DNA of 10,500 nt, from the NCBI GenBank assembly GCA_036939975.1, contig JALLPB010001459.1:1-10500 (forward strand), given 5' to 3'. Origin of the DNA: Cyclostephanos tholiformis (taxonomy: Eukaryota; Bacillariophyta; Thalassiosirophyceae; Thalassiosirales; Thalassiosiraceae). Numbering within the stretch: position 1 is the first letter of the stretch; each line of letters opens with the position of its first letter. A program made the position numbers and the translations under genes. Under the pieces are notes generated by a model that did not search any database, had not been told where the DNA came from, and saw nothing but the letters and a program-made list of their open reading frames with translations. Below are positions 1-8,219 of this stretch, piece by piece.

Positions 1-36
<36 letters not shown>
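1..36 (+). repeat. ATG trinucleotide microsatellite
   Basis: Twelve perfect ATG units run from the window edge. In the frame of the downstream gene they read as GAT, giving a poly-Asp tract. The repeat may extend further left. Confidence 0.95.
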
Positions 37-764
37 TGGCGGAAATAATCGAACTTCGTATGGCCCTCGAGTATTTGATAACCGAGAGGGGGGATGACGA
101 TGATGATATGGGGAATCGACGACATTCATCGAAGAAGGATCGAATGCCTTACATGATACCCAACTTGGTCAATCGCGTGCTCATGGAGCACTATACCACG
201 AATCATCGTCCACATTCACGACATGGAACGGGGGAGGAGTTGACAATAAAGCAAAGGGAAACCCTGACTCAGTTATTGCTCGCCGTCATCGTTGAGTTTA
301 CCGAACCGCACTTCGTGCGAGCGTCGCTGTTTCGTGAACGAGAGAGGGAGAGGAGGACATTACCATCATCGAAGAAACGACGGAATGATGCGAGGGACGG
401 GAAGGAGACGACGACAAGCAGCTCGCGGTCGTCACGTGGGGGGGAGGGGATGGCTCCTCCTCCCAAGGGAAATAATCAATCGGATTTCGATGACCGAGCC
501 ATATCCTGGGCGACGGCATGCATAAGTCAATTGATCGGACCACTGCCAAGCTCATCGTCGTCGGTGGTAGTAAGAAGGGGAGACGTAATCGACGATGGCA
601 ACGATCGCCCGATGGGGGAGGATGATCGATATACCATCCCCGCGTTGGACGCACTCCTCGCCGCATCGGGTCCGCACGATGGATTGTTACTGGAAAAACG
701 TATGCAAAGCGCGATGATGTATGGCTTGCGAGATCGTCGTATGTTGCAAAGGAAGGTCGCGTAA
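1..764 (+). CDS. 3' part of an unrecognised gene with a poly-Asp tract
   Basis: The frame is open from base 3 and ends at TAA 762-764, so only the C-terminal part (about 253 residues) is in the window. It opens with eleven GAT codons (Asp) followed by GTG; that GTG need not be the start, because the frame continues leftward without a stop. The visible protein has two fairly ordinary helical-looking stretches: one at about 185-350, with a Leu/Val-rich segment reading LTQLLLAVIVEF, and one at about 500-560 plus 630-750. A basic Ser/Arg/Glu-rich low-complexity linker (about 330-450) separates them, and a Ser run lies near 550-565. There are no membrane segments or catalytic motifs that I recognise. 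Coding status rests on the long open frame and an AATAAA shortly after the stop. Function is unknown, and exon structure upstream cannot be seen. Confidence 0.6.
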
Positions 765-781
765 TTATTATTTCGACTCGA

Positions 782-787
782 AATAAA
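782..787 (+). promoter_or_regulatory. candidate polyadenylation signal
   Basis: A canonical AATAAA lies 17 nt after the stop codon of the left-edge gene. The position is close to the stop, so the 3' UTR would be short. The hexamer alone is weak evidence. Confidence 0.3.
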
Positions 788-1715
788 CGGGGGATGCATC
801 ATCGCCCAGGCGGGACCAGGCAGGGCGCCGACAACCCCCCGTGCGCATGGCGAACATTGACTTTAGAGCTACCCGCGATTGCCGTTCGGCGGACGAGGTC
901 GTCCACAGTGCGATATCCCTGGGGTTTGGGACTGTTTGAAATTTGTCATCCCTGAGGTTATGGTTCGCCCCCAAGCATCATTTTGTTGCAAGGCGCGAAA
1001 CGAGACAGCATCGAGCTTTCTCTTATGAGCAGTTTTTGTTGTCTTTGCCTTCGTCAATGAGCTCATTGCTGCTGCAACCTAAGTGCATGCAAACTGTTAG
1101 AGGTTTGACTATGCCCTTCTAAAGAAATTGTAATTAAAAACGATTTTTGCATCACCACACCAAAGAAGTACTTTGAGGGCCATTAGAACACATGCACCCC
1201 TCCGAAGCACATTCGCTTGATCGGAGTGTCGTCCCTGATCAATCTAGCGAGTAGGTGCATGCAAGGTTTCCTCCTGCGGCGGGTCCCATTTCTTCGGCAT
1301 CTATATCCAATGACTCAAATCGAACAATCCACCCATACCGTCGATGCACATCTCATACTAAAATTGTGTGGGCTATTTGACTCTTCGGTGGAAAAAAAAA
1401 AATGCTTGACTCGTCCATCTGTGGCTGAATGTGGTTTGGACGACCGCGCTGCATTTCCTCTGACGCTGGCATTGGTTGAGAATAATCATCGCTTTCGTTT
1501 AATATTTCTTGTTATCTTAAGCTAGCTAATGTAACTTTGATTGCGGGGAAAAAATTGCTTTATCTAATTTGCAACGGAATCATATCGCTATCCCTCACTC
1601 TGAAAAGATTACATTGCATCAACAACCACTAAATGATCAATCTCTGGAGATGATCTATTCCTCGGTAGGTTATTACGTAGATTATTCATTCAACTCGCTC
1701 ATCAAAAAACCGCAC
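788..1715. other. intergenic stretch without a supported gene
   Basis: The open frames here (for example 1217-1525 on the plus strand) are short, have no recognisable protein character and no sign of splicing. Two copies of the palindrome TGCATGCA occur at 1084-1091 and 1256-1263. I see no tRNA, rRNA or mobile element. Confidence 0.6.
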
Positions 1716-1943
1716 CTACTTTTTATATTCCAAGGCGGCAAGTCTTTTTTCGAGCTCCTTATGGCGTTTCAGCATCTCCAAGTTCCCCTCCTTGACTTCC
1801 TTGAAAATGTAAAACTCCGCCGCCAGCGCCGTCATACCCGCCCCCACGAGGAAGGAAGACACACGCGAGAAAAATCCTGCACCTCCATTGTGGGATTTCG
1901 CCATCTCCGTCGAGAACGTTCGCCGACCGAAGGCGATGGCCAT
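1716..1943 (-). CDS. small putative mitochondrial membrane protein (75 aa)
   Basis: The start ATG is at 1943-1941 and is immediately preceded in frame by TAG (1946-1944), so this is the only start. The stop is TAG at 1718-1716. The first 30 or so residues are rich in Arg, Ser and Thr with no clear acidic cluster (FGRRTFSTEMAK), which suits a mitochondrial presequence. One hydrophobic segment follows (about residues 28-48, FLVGAGMTALAAEFYIF), then a charged amphipathic helix of the LKRHKELEKRLAALE type that could form a coiled coil. This order (targeting, one membrane span, short coiled coil) is typical of small inner-membrane proteins, and its heptad-like pattern is unlikely in random sequence. 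I do not recognise the family. It is intronless and lies alone, transcribed in the same direction as importin-alpha. It could still be a chance frame. Confidence 0.55.
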   Translation of the reverse strand: MAIAFGRRTFSTEMAKSHNGGAGFFSRVSSFLVGAGMTALAAEFYIFKEVKEGNLEMLKRHKELEKRLAALEYKK

Positions 1944-3118
1944 CTATGTTTAATGAGAAAAGAATCGGGAATTTGCAATGTTAGCTGGGAAGATTCGCGC
2001 ACCCACCAACCGATTACAATCCCAACATAAATGCAAGCAAGCAACTGGGAAGCAGGCAACTGGGGTTAATAATGAAGTCATGATGACGAGCATGTGGGCG
2101 AACCTTTGAATGTGGCAGGAAAGAAAGAGAAAACATCGCCACACAGTGCGGGAATCCTGGTGCGATGATGCTGGAGGTATGTTAGCCTGTGACGCTTGAT
2201 AGCAGAGAGCACTGGGAGAGAGCATGCATATGCAGCGAGCGAGAGACAACAACTTTTGCATTCTCTACACTGGTAGAGAAGAGGGTTACCTACCTACATA
2301 ACGTAACAATGCAGCCGTGTGTTGTGTGGACAGCGCAGCAGAGAGACCAAATAATATCAAATATCGTGTGATCGAGTATTTGATTCAGTTCATTGCTGAT
2401 AAAACCCCTGAAACACCCTGTCTCCCGTAGGAAGTATGAGAACCAAGTGATGGAATGATTAGCTATTGTCCAATAATTGCATCGGAACTATCATCTCCTA
2501 AAAAAGTTCCGTTCCCACCATGCGCAGATTTCAGATCGCTGTGATACCTTAACGGCATAGAGTAGTAATCAATGTTGATCATCCCCAAGCGAAAGGGGAT
2601 TTGTTGATGCTACTAACGGATAGAGTAATTAGCATGACACGGAATTAAAATCAAATAAGGTTCCTTACAACATTTAAGTCTGATGCTTCCGAGAGAATAA
2701 AGATCTGCAAAATGCGACCTAAAAATTTGTTGTGCACAGTGCGGGCTACAGATGTGAAGTTTAACTTCACATCTGGAGGGCGCAGTATACCTCGATTGCA
2801 ACGAATCCCCATTCCTCTCTATCGATCGATCGAGGTGGGTTGCGTTGCCGCATTAAATATTCCCGACTTCAACGAGTCAACGCTTCAGTAACTCGTTGTA
2901 TCTTTACCGGTTTTTGGCCAACGACTGTGGTGACGAAAAATAATGACCTCATGATTTTTCAACACCAGAGCTTCGATTTCTACCTCCCGACATAATATCT
3001 TCACCATGCATCCAGGTATCCTCCCGACAGACCATTGCAGACGTCAGAGGTTGCACAAAAAAGTATATTGAAGAAGCTGCTATTTTCCATATGCAGTATT
3101 CAAAAAATTACAACCCCT
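1944..3118. other. intergenic stretch without a supported gene
   Basis: This stretch lies between the 3' end of importin-alpha and the 5' end of the small mitochondrial-type gene, and should hold the promoter of the latter and the 3' UTR of the former. No frame looks like protein. It contains a 27-bp inverted repeat at 2749-2775, a small hairpin at 2581-2600 (ATCCCC/GGGGAT arms, 8-nt loop), and a degenerate direct repeat TAACGG-TAGAGTA at about 2550-2568 and 2614-2629. Confidence 0.6.
2749..2775. repeat. 27-bp perfect inverted repeat
   Basis: The arms CAGATGTGAAGTT (2749-2761) and AACTTCACATCTG (2763-2775) are exact reverse complements around a single T at 2762. Pairing stops at the next base on each side. 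It lies in intergenic DNA between two minus-strand genes. It could be a dyad binding site or a remnant of a small transposon. There is no T-run to suggest a Pol III or bacterial-type terminator. Confidence 0.9.
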
Positions 3119-5278
3119 CTAACCAGAAAAGTCGAACGTAGGAGCAGAGCCGCCATCGTCGTCCATCACCTGCGTGGGAGCCGAGAACGCGAACTGATTT
3201 CCCCCCTCGGCCATCTCTGGCGCGATGTTCGCCATCTCGTCCTCGTCATCAGCGCCGAAGTACGTTTCCAAGATTTTGACGCACTTTTCGTAAATGTCGT
3301 TGTTGGAATGCTGTTGAAGTTCCTCGATCTTGTTGAGGCCCTCAGCCTCGGCGACGTAGGTGGACATCTGGTTGTGCGATCCCGTGGCAATAGCCTCATC
3401 TTCGCCGACCTTGAGAATCTGTTCCGACGCGGATAGACGGCGGGGGTTGGGAGATGTAATGAGAGAAAACGTGAGGCAAAGAATGAGACGATAACAAAAC
3501 ACGATGCAATCATGAACATTTTTACTCACGTTCTCCAACCCCTCCAATGCGATGGTGATGATCTTAACGTCGTTCACCGTCAACAAATCGCACAGAGGCC
3601 TGATGCTGCGAATAAGGGAAATGAAAAATAAGTTCAGAGCGCGGAGAAAAAAGTATGGTAATTGGAACATAAACTCTCACCATCCCTGCTGGACCAAGAA
3701 CTTGATCTGCTGTGGGCTCCCACCGCTGGTCGCGTTTGAAATCGCCCACGCCGCTTCCTTGCGAATGTCGAATTCTGCGTTCGAAAGGAGCTGGATCAAC
3801 GGGGGTATAATGTTGTTGTCGATCACGGCCTGAATCTGATCCTTGTTTCCGGCGGTAATGTTCGAGATGGTCCAGCATGCCTCCTTACGAATACCCTTCT
3901 TAGGACTGGAGAGGAGAGCGAGGAGACAGGGAAGGGCGTTGTTGTTTATAATAAACTGTGTCTGGAGGTCGTCACCGGTGACGATGTTCCCCACGGTTCG
4001 GAGCGCGGGCGTCTGGACGGCGGGGGAGGGGTTCAGTAGCAGCTCGACAAGACGACGGCAAACGCCTGCCTCAATAACCGCCTGTATCTTCTCGTTCGGG
4101 CCGTCACTAAGGTACGAAAGCGCCCAGCAGGCGTCGGTGAGGACCTCCTCGTCGGGGCTGAAGATTAACTGGCTAAGCGTGGTAAGCGAGCTCCTTACGA
4201 GGTGGAAGTCAGGCTGAGGTTTGCCCCTGCAGAAGTTGCTGAGTGTCCAGGTCGCGTTGCGTAGCATGCTGAGCTTGCTACCCTGGTGGAGCTGCTCGAG
4301 GAGGGGCTGCATGGCGCCCGCCTGGAGGACGAGATCCCGACAGGGGGGGGAATCTCCCGCAATGTTTCCGAGCGCCCACACGGCCTGCTCGCGCACGTCG
4401 TCGTTGGGGCTGAGGAGGAGTCGAACGAAGATGGGCACGGCGCCAACCTCCATGACCACCTTAGTCTGTTCGCGCGTCGGGTAGAGACGGATAAAGCAGA
4501 GGGGAGGAAAAGGCGTCAGTGCTTCGATAATCGAATATCACGCATGCAATCAACGCGAATAAATATGCCACCAAATGCAAAGGGGATGATGGGGTTAGCA
4601 AAGAAGCGAAGACGAAAAAACAACTCACGTGCTCACTCGTCCCGCTCGCGATGTTCGTCAACGCCCACGCCGCCTCGAACTGCAACGCGGGGTTGTCGTC
4701 CCTCCGCAAAAATTCCACGAAACGTGGGACGACGCCCGAGTCAATGACCTGTTGTATCGGAGGATTCTTCTCTATCGACAGGAGTCGGCGAAATTGCGTC
4801 GTGCACTCCGTCTGGAGGGCGGGATCGCTCCCCATCACCCCCTGGACCATCTGGGGGAGGTTCTCGAGTTTGTTGGAGCCGCCAATGGCCGACGCACCGC
4901 TCATGTCCATGCCGGAGACGGCCCCTGCGTTCGTTGAGAGAGGGCGTTATGCACGGAAGAAGGGAGGAGCACGAATCGACAGAGTTCAGTAAGATGTGCG
5001 GACGACGGGAGAAAAGTGGGGGAAACTCACCGTAACCTCCAGGGGCCACCCCCCCCGCCGCCAGCATGCTCGCCGCCGCCAGGCCCGCGGGGGTGTCCAT
5101 GCTCGACATGCCTCCATCCATACCCCCCGCTCCCGGCATCTGCCTCCTCTTCGCGAGGCGTACGTCCTTCTTCGTCTTGCGGATCTGGAGGGTTGTCTCC
5201 TCTCGTCGTCGACGTCCCTCATCGACGTCGATGGACTTCTTGAATCCCTTCTTGCGCTGTGTTGTTGTTTGGTTCGAG

Positions 5279-5317
<39 letters not shown>

Positions 5318-5583
5318 TTGGAGGGGGGGAGAGAGAAAGGTAAAAGGGAGAGGTGGTAATAATGGGTGAGAAGAGTGGGCATGAATTAAGGGGAAAATAG
5401 GAGGAGGTGGGGAGAGGGTTGAGGGGGGGGGGGTGGAGGGGGGATGAAACTAAGACGCGACCGATACACCGCCCCGCTGGCGATGCAAACGCGGCGAAAC
5501 CTTTCCCCCCCAACGACAACGACCCGTCCATATTTTCGGCAGACCAGGCGACGAAGACGCACCTCTTCCTCTTTGCTTAACAT
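3119..5583 (-). CDS. importin subunit alpha (karyopherin alpha), six exons
   Basis: This is the nuclear-import adaptor that binds classical nuclear localisation signals and recruits importin-beta. Reconstructed minus-strand exons are 5583-5563, 5256-5031, 4924-4629, 4465-3681, 3605-3530 and 3418-3119. All five introns are GT-AG and all phases agree, giving about 567 residues (family usually about 520-560). An Arg/Lys-rich importin-beta-binding domain lies at about residues 8-46 (GRRRREE, RKTKKD, AKRR), followed by a Gly/Ala/Met linker to about 95. Armadillo repeats follow, with the Trp/Asn pairs that hold the NLS at W169/N173, W211/N215, W254/N258, W379/N383 and W421/N425. The sequence [10 protein letters not shown] spans the exon 4-5 junction. 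The tail is acidic and Gly-rich. Stop TAG is at 3121-3119. Exon 1 (MLSKEEE, donor GTGCGT) is the least certain part; the rest is firm. Confidence 0.93.
5257..5562 (-). other. importin-alpha intron 1, pyrimidine-rich on the coding strand
   Basis: The proposed donor is GTGCGT at 5562-5557 and the acceptor CACAG ends at 5257. From about 5272 to 5452 the coding strand is almost entirely C and T. At 306 bp it is the longest of the five introns (the others are 106, 163, 75 and 111 bp). The frame happens to stay open through the poly-C as a poly-Pro run reaching an ATG at 5382-5380, so an intronless alternative start cannot be fully excluded. Homopolymer length makes that reading unstable. Confidence 0.6.
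5282..5316. repeat. 35-nt poly-G homopolymer (poly-C on the gene strand)
   Basis: Thirty-five consecutive G residues on the plus strand lie about 25 nt inside the 3' end of importin-alpha intron 1. A second run of 11 G lies at 5423-5433, and many shorter G runs lie between. On the transcribed RNA this is a C-rich tract just before the acceptor. The exact length should be treated as uncertain because such runs are error-prone in sequencing. Confidence 0.9.
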
Positions 5584-6404
5584 CTTGCTGGCGGTTTGTG
5601 ATGAAAATGATTCGAACGCTCTCTCGTCGAACCTCGTAAGAGGGAATTTTTAGTTGAGCAGATTATTAGGACGCAGGACAGACGTGTTATGCAGCCAATG
5701 CAAGCCAAGAAAAGGACTTTTTTTTCACGTTTTGGTACAATTTTAGTCCAACATGTTCCAAAACACACATTTGCGTCGTTGGTTGGGACTTCTTTTGGGC
5801 ATATGACACCCTCCAACTACACGAGGTATGATGTGTAGGGCCGAGTCTTTGGTACTACTACGATAGCAGACTTCTTCGGACTTGGTATGGCCTTCCCCCT
5901 CAAAATGTAAGAAAAATAAGCAGCAGTGTGATCTAAAAATCTATTGACTAACAAGGACTGAACATGACTTCTTTAAGTAATTTGATACCCCTACACCCTG
6001 GCCAACAAACTAAAACGGAGCACGTGGGGCTTCGCTTTTCTTCCTATTGTCAAGACGGGCTAACCGTGTGTTCTTACCCTTTAGTCAAAAGAGGACAGCA
6101 GGAAGGGTTGCGGGTACCAACAAAAATTGTTTATCGTTTGTAACGGTCCAAAAGTCCACCAACCAGCGCTATTCTCCCTGGACACGAAGTAAAAGTTTCC
6201 CACCCCGCTTATCCCAGAGAGATCCGGAGTTAGACGCCACGCACAAAAACCACCGAAGACACATCTCACGAAACACAAACACGACGACACCAGGATACAT
6301 AAAATCTGTCCTGTTCGTAACGCACGACAAGGGGGGCACGGATGGGCGATCCCATACTACGTGTACCGTCCCCTTCCACCCCCCCCCCCCGCCTCCCCAC
6401 CTTT
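5584..6404. other. intergenic stretch between importin-alpha and the PRL phosphatase
   Basis: Both neighbours are on the minus strand, so this stretch should contain the importin-alpha promoter and the PRL 3' UTR. A CCAAT lies at 5694-5698, about 110 bp upstream of the proposed importin start, but I give it little weight. A 12-nt C run is at 6379-6390. No frame here looks like a real protein and I see no RNA gene. Confidence 0.55.
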
Positions 6405-7163
6405 TCACATGATCGAACAGCCGCACCCCCCCGACTCCCCCCCGCCCCCCCTCTTGCGACGGCGTCGTCGGTACCCCTCGAGGTACTGCAATTGATTCTC
6501 GTTGATTGCGCCCCTTCTCAACCTGCGTATCATCGTGACGGCATCGATCGCGTCCATATTCTCGAATTCCATCAGAGCGATCGCGACTAGGACGGGCGCG
6601 CGACCGAGTCCCGCGACGCAGTGCACGGCGATGGTACCGCCGGCTTCGACTGGGGGCGAGGGTTCGCCAGTCGTCGTCGTCGTCGTCGTCGTCGTCGTCT
6701 TCGTACCCCCACCCCCCGAGGGAGAGGAAAAGCGCTCCTCGACGAGCGCGAGCCACCGATCCAAAATCTCGGGGGGCGGGACTCTGCCGTCGTCGTACGC
6801 CATCTCGTGCAGTCTTATCCCGGCGGCCTTGAGCTCGCCGCCGTGGTAGGTCGGCTCGCACACGCGCACGACGTCGGTGACGCGATTGCGTCGACACTCG
6901 CGAATGTACAGGTGTAGGTTCGATTGGCGGGGGGCGTCCATGATGAGAAAACGCAGGCCCCCCGACGTTATTAGGGTGGGCTTGGAGCTTATGGACACGA
7001 CCCCCCCCCCCCCTCCCGACGGCCCGTGCCCGGATAAATGACCAGAGGACCCCCCCCCCCCGACGAGGGGCGCGACCTTGGTAGGTCCGATGCCGCCGAC
7101 TTCGTCGACGACCGTCAACGCGCCGCTCATGGCGCGAGCAGTGTTGGTGGGGTTATTAGCCAT
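6405..7163 (-). CDS. PRL-type (PTP4A) protein tyrosine phosphatase, prenylated
   Basis: A single exon of 252 residues, ATG 7163-7161 to TGA 6407-6405. Family members are small membrane-anchored dual-specificity phosphatases of about 160-175 residues that also bind CNNM magnesium transporters. The core runs from about residue 60 (KPTLI, LRFLIMDAP). The WPD-loop equivalent is YDDG at 123-126, with a general-acid Asp, and the signature P-loop HCVAGLGRAPVLVA includes nucleophile C182 and R188. Ala after the P-loop Arg, instead of Ser/Thr, is the PRL hallmark. C102 (VRVC) matches the redox partner Cys. A basic run RRRRRKR (232-238) precedes the CAAX box CSIM (249-252), which predicts farnesylation and membrane targeting. 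Extra length comes from a Gly-rich N-terminus (about 34-58) and a poly-Thr insert (156-165) between the acid loop and P-loop. It is confidently a PRL; no orthologue name is assigned. Confidence 0.93.
   Translation of the reverse strand: MANNPTNTARAMSGALTVVDEVGGIGPTKVAPLVGGGGSSGHLSGHGPSGGGGGVVSISSKPTLITSGGLRFLIMDAPRQSNLHLYIRECRRNRVTDVVRVCEPTYHGGELKAAGIRLHEMAYDDGRVPPPEILDRWLALVEERFSSPSGGGGTKTTTTTTTTTTGEPSPPVEAGGTIAVHCVAGLGRAPVLVAIALMEFENMDAIDAVTMIRRLRRGAINENQLQYLEGYRRRRRKRGGGGESGGCGCSIM
6671..6697. repeat. TCG trinucleotide repeat inside the PRL gene
   Basis: Nine perfect TCG units on the plus strand form most of the poly-Thr (ACG codon) insert of the PRL phosphatase. The unit length preserves reading frame, so copy-number change would only change the number of Thr residues. 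Confidence 0.9.
7001..7061. repeat. two poly-C runs in the PRL N-terminal region
   Basis: Runs of 13 C (7001-7013) and 12 C (7050-7061) on the plus strand encode the Gly tracts of the PRL N-terminus on the other strand. Unlike the TCG repeat, single-base slippage here would break the frame, so both lengths matter for the start assignment of the PRL gene. Confidence 0.85.
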
Positions 7164-7771
7164 GGTCGGATTCGCTTTCCATCGGTTGCTACTTTCTCGG
7201 GAGATAGGAGGGGGGACGGGAGGGGAGATTTGGGTCTTTCCATTCGTAGGGAAATGGACAGGGTAATATGATTTGTTTTCCGGAAGAAGGTATGGGAATT
7301 CGGGAGAGTATGCTCTTTGGATTACGTGGGTCGCTTGGCAGTGGACGATCTAATTTTATATATTGAAAAAAATATTTTTCTGCGATCGCCGACGAGGGGC
7401 TGAGGAGGTGGTGGGCGCGCGCGGAGGAATGCTGGTTGGGCGGCGCGGCGGTGGGTGGTCGTGGCAGCGGTGGAGTGACATTTTGGGGAAGTAACAGTGT
7501 GTTGGGCCAACAGTTTTACCTAGTTATTTTTGGAATGATGTCACATCTGCGAGAATGAATATCTCTTAGATATCCTCAACACATACATATATTAGGTATA
7601 TTTGAAGAAAATTTAAATGCCTCTCGTTGTACCCTGTGACGACCGACCACGCGCGCAGCATCCTTGCGTTGAACTACCGTAAAAGTCGGGGCATAAGGGA
7701 GTCTTCAAAGGCAGCCGTTTTACATACATCTTCGGGGTATAGGCAATTTTACGAGTTCCTACGGGCAGATT

Positions 7772-7892
7772 AGGCAGAATTTTTTGCCTATTCCCAAATA
7801 TGTACTTGAACTATGCACCTTAAAGCTAGAGCGCTCTCGCGGTGATTTTTACTACAAAGGGATATTTGGGTTTTGGGCAATTTTTTCTGCCT
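7772..7892. repeat. imperfect inverted repeat with 60-bp loop
   Basis: The left arm (7772-7801) and the reverse complement of the right arm (7862-7892) share AGGCAGAA, then TTGCC, then CCCAAATAT, with mismatches between these blocks and one length difference. The loop (7802-7861) contains AGAGCGCTCT, itself a palindrome. The arrangement resembles a miniature inverted-repeat element or a folded regulatory RNA. No flanking target-site duplication is obvious. Confidence 0.6.
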
Positions 7893-7911
7893 GACATACT
7901 AGTAGTAATGC

Positions 7912-7923
7912 CTACGTACGTAG
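7912..7923. repeat. 12-bp perfect palindrome
   Basis: CTACGTACGTAG is its own reverse complement and lies 20 bp beyond the right arm of the inverted repeat at 7772-7892. It may be a protein-binding dyad or chance. Confidence 0.5.
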
Positions 7924-8219
7924 ATATTTTCAGTCGGATAGAATAGAAAGATTTCCCGCCTCGCCAAATTCCCCCCCCACTTCCCCCGCCCATCGTCTGG
8001 ACAAATAAAAAATAGAGAGACCACGATAGATGCCGCCGCCGCCGCCTCCTCCCACGCCTCCCCGAGCTGCATCTGATCACCGCCACTGCATCCAACGTTA
8101 GATAACGACTCCGCCTACCAGCCCCCACCATCGCTGCGGCTCCCCTTCTTCTGCTGTCTCCGCTGGGTTTTATTATTTATTACCACACGGCATCATCATT
8201 TTCAGCATCGTTGCCGCCC

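Larger units (their letters stand above)
7164..8219. other. divergent intergenic region between PRL and the recombinase
   Basis: The PRL gene reads left and the recombinase reads right, so promoters of both should lie here. An A/T-rich patch with TATA-like sequence (TTTATATATTG followed by an A-run/T-run near-palindrome) is at about 7355-7379. The section 7740-7925 contains an imperfect inverted repeat and a 12-bp palindrome. GCC-rich sequence lies at about 8032-8060. No frame is convincing as protein; the open frame on the minus strand at 7826-8131 is low-complexity. Confidence 0.55.

Noticed and set aside
1217..1525. 102-residue plus-strand frame
   Set aside because: No domain, membrane pattern or repeat; its length is expected by chance.
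1569..2030. 153-residue plus-strand frame
   Set aside because: It overlaps the more protein-like minus-strand 75-residue gene; its composition is that of an antisense shadow.
3166..3519. 117-residue minus-strand frame overlapping importin-alpha exon 6
   Set aside because: It is another frame of the exon and intron 5, Arg/Ser-rich, with no recognisable family.
4741..5382. 213-residue minus-strand frame with poly-Pro start continuing into the importin-beta-binding domain
   Set aside because: Its middle is importin-alpha exon 2, but the start crosses a homopolymer and the end reads through a GTGAGT donor into intron 2. The spliced model fits the family far better.
6169..6897. 242-residue open frame on the minus strand overlapping PRL
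   Set aside because: It is Arg/Asp low-complexity (CGA/GAC repeat read in another frame) and lies across the well-supported PRL gene on the same strand.
7826..8131. 101-residue minus-strand frame upstream of the recombinase
   Set aside because: Its Arg/Gly runs come from GCC repeats and it spans the inverted repeat; no protein character.
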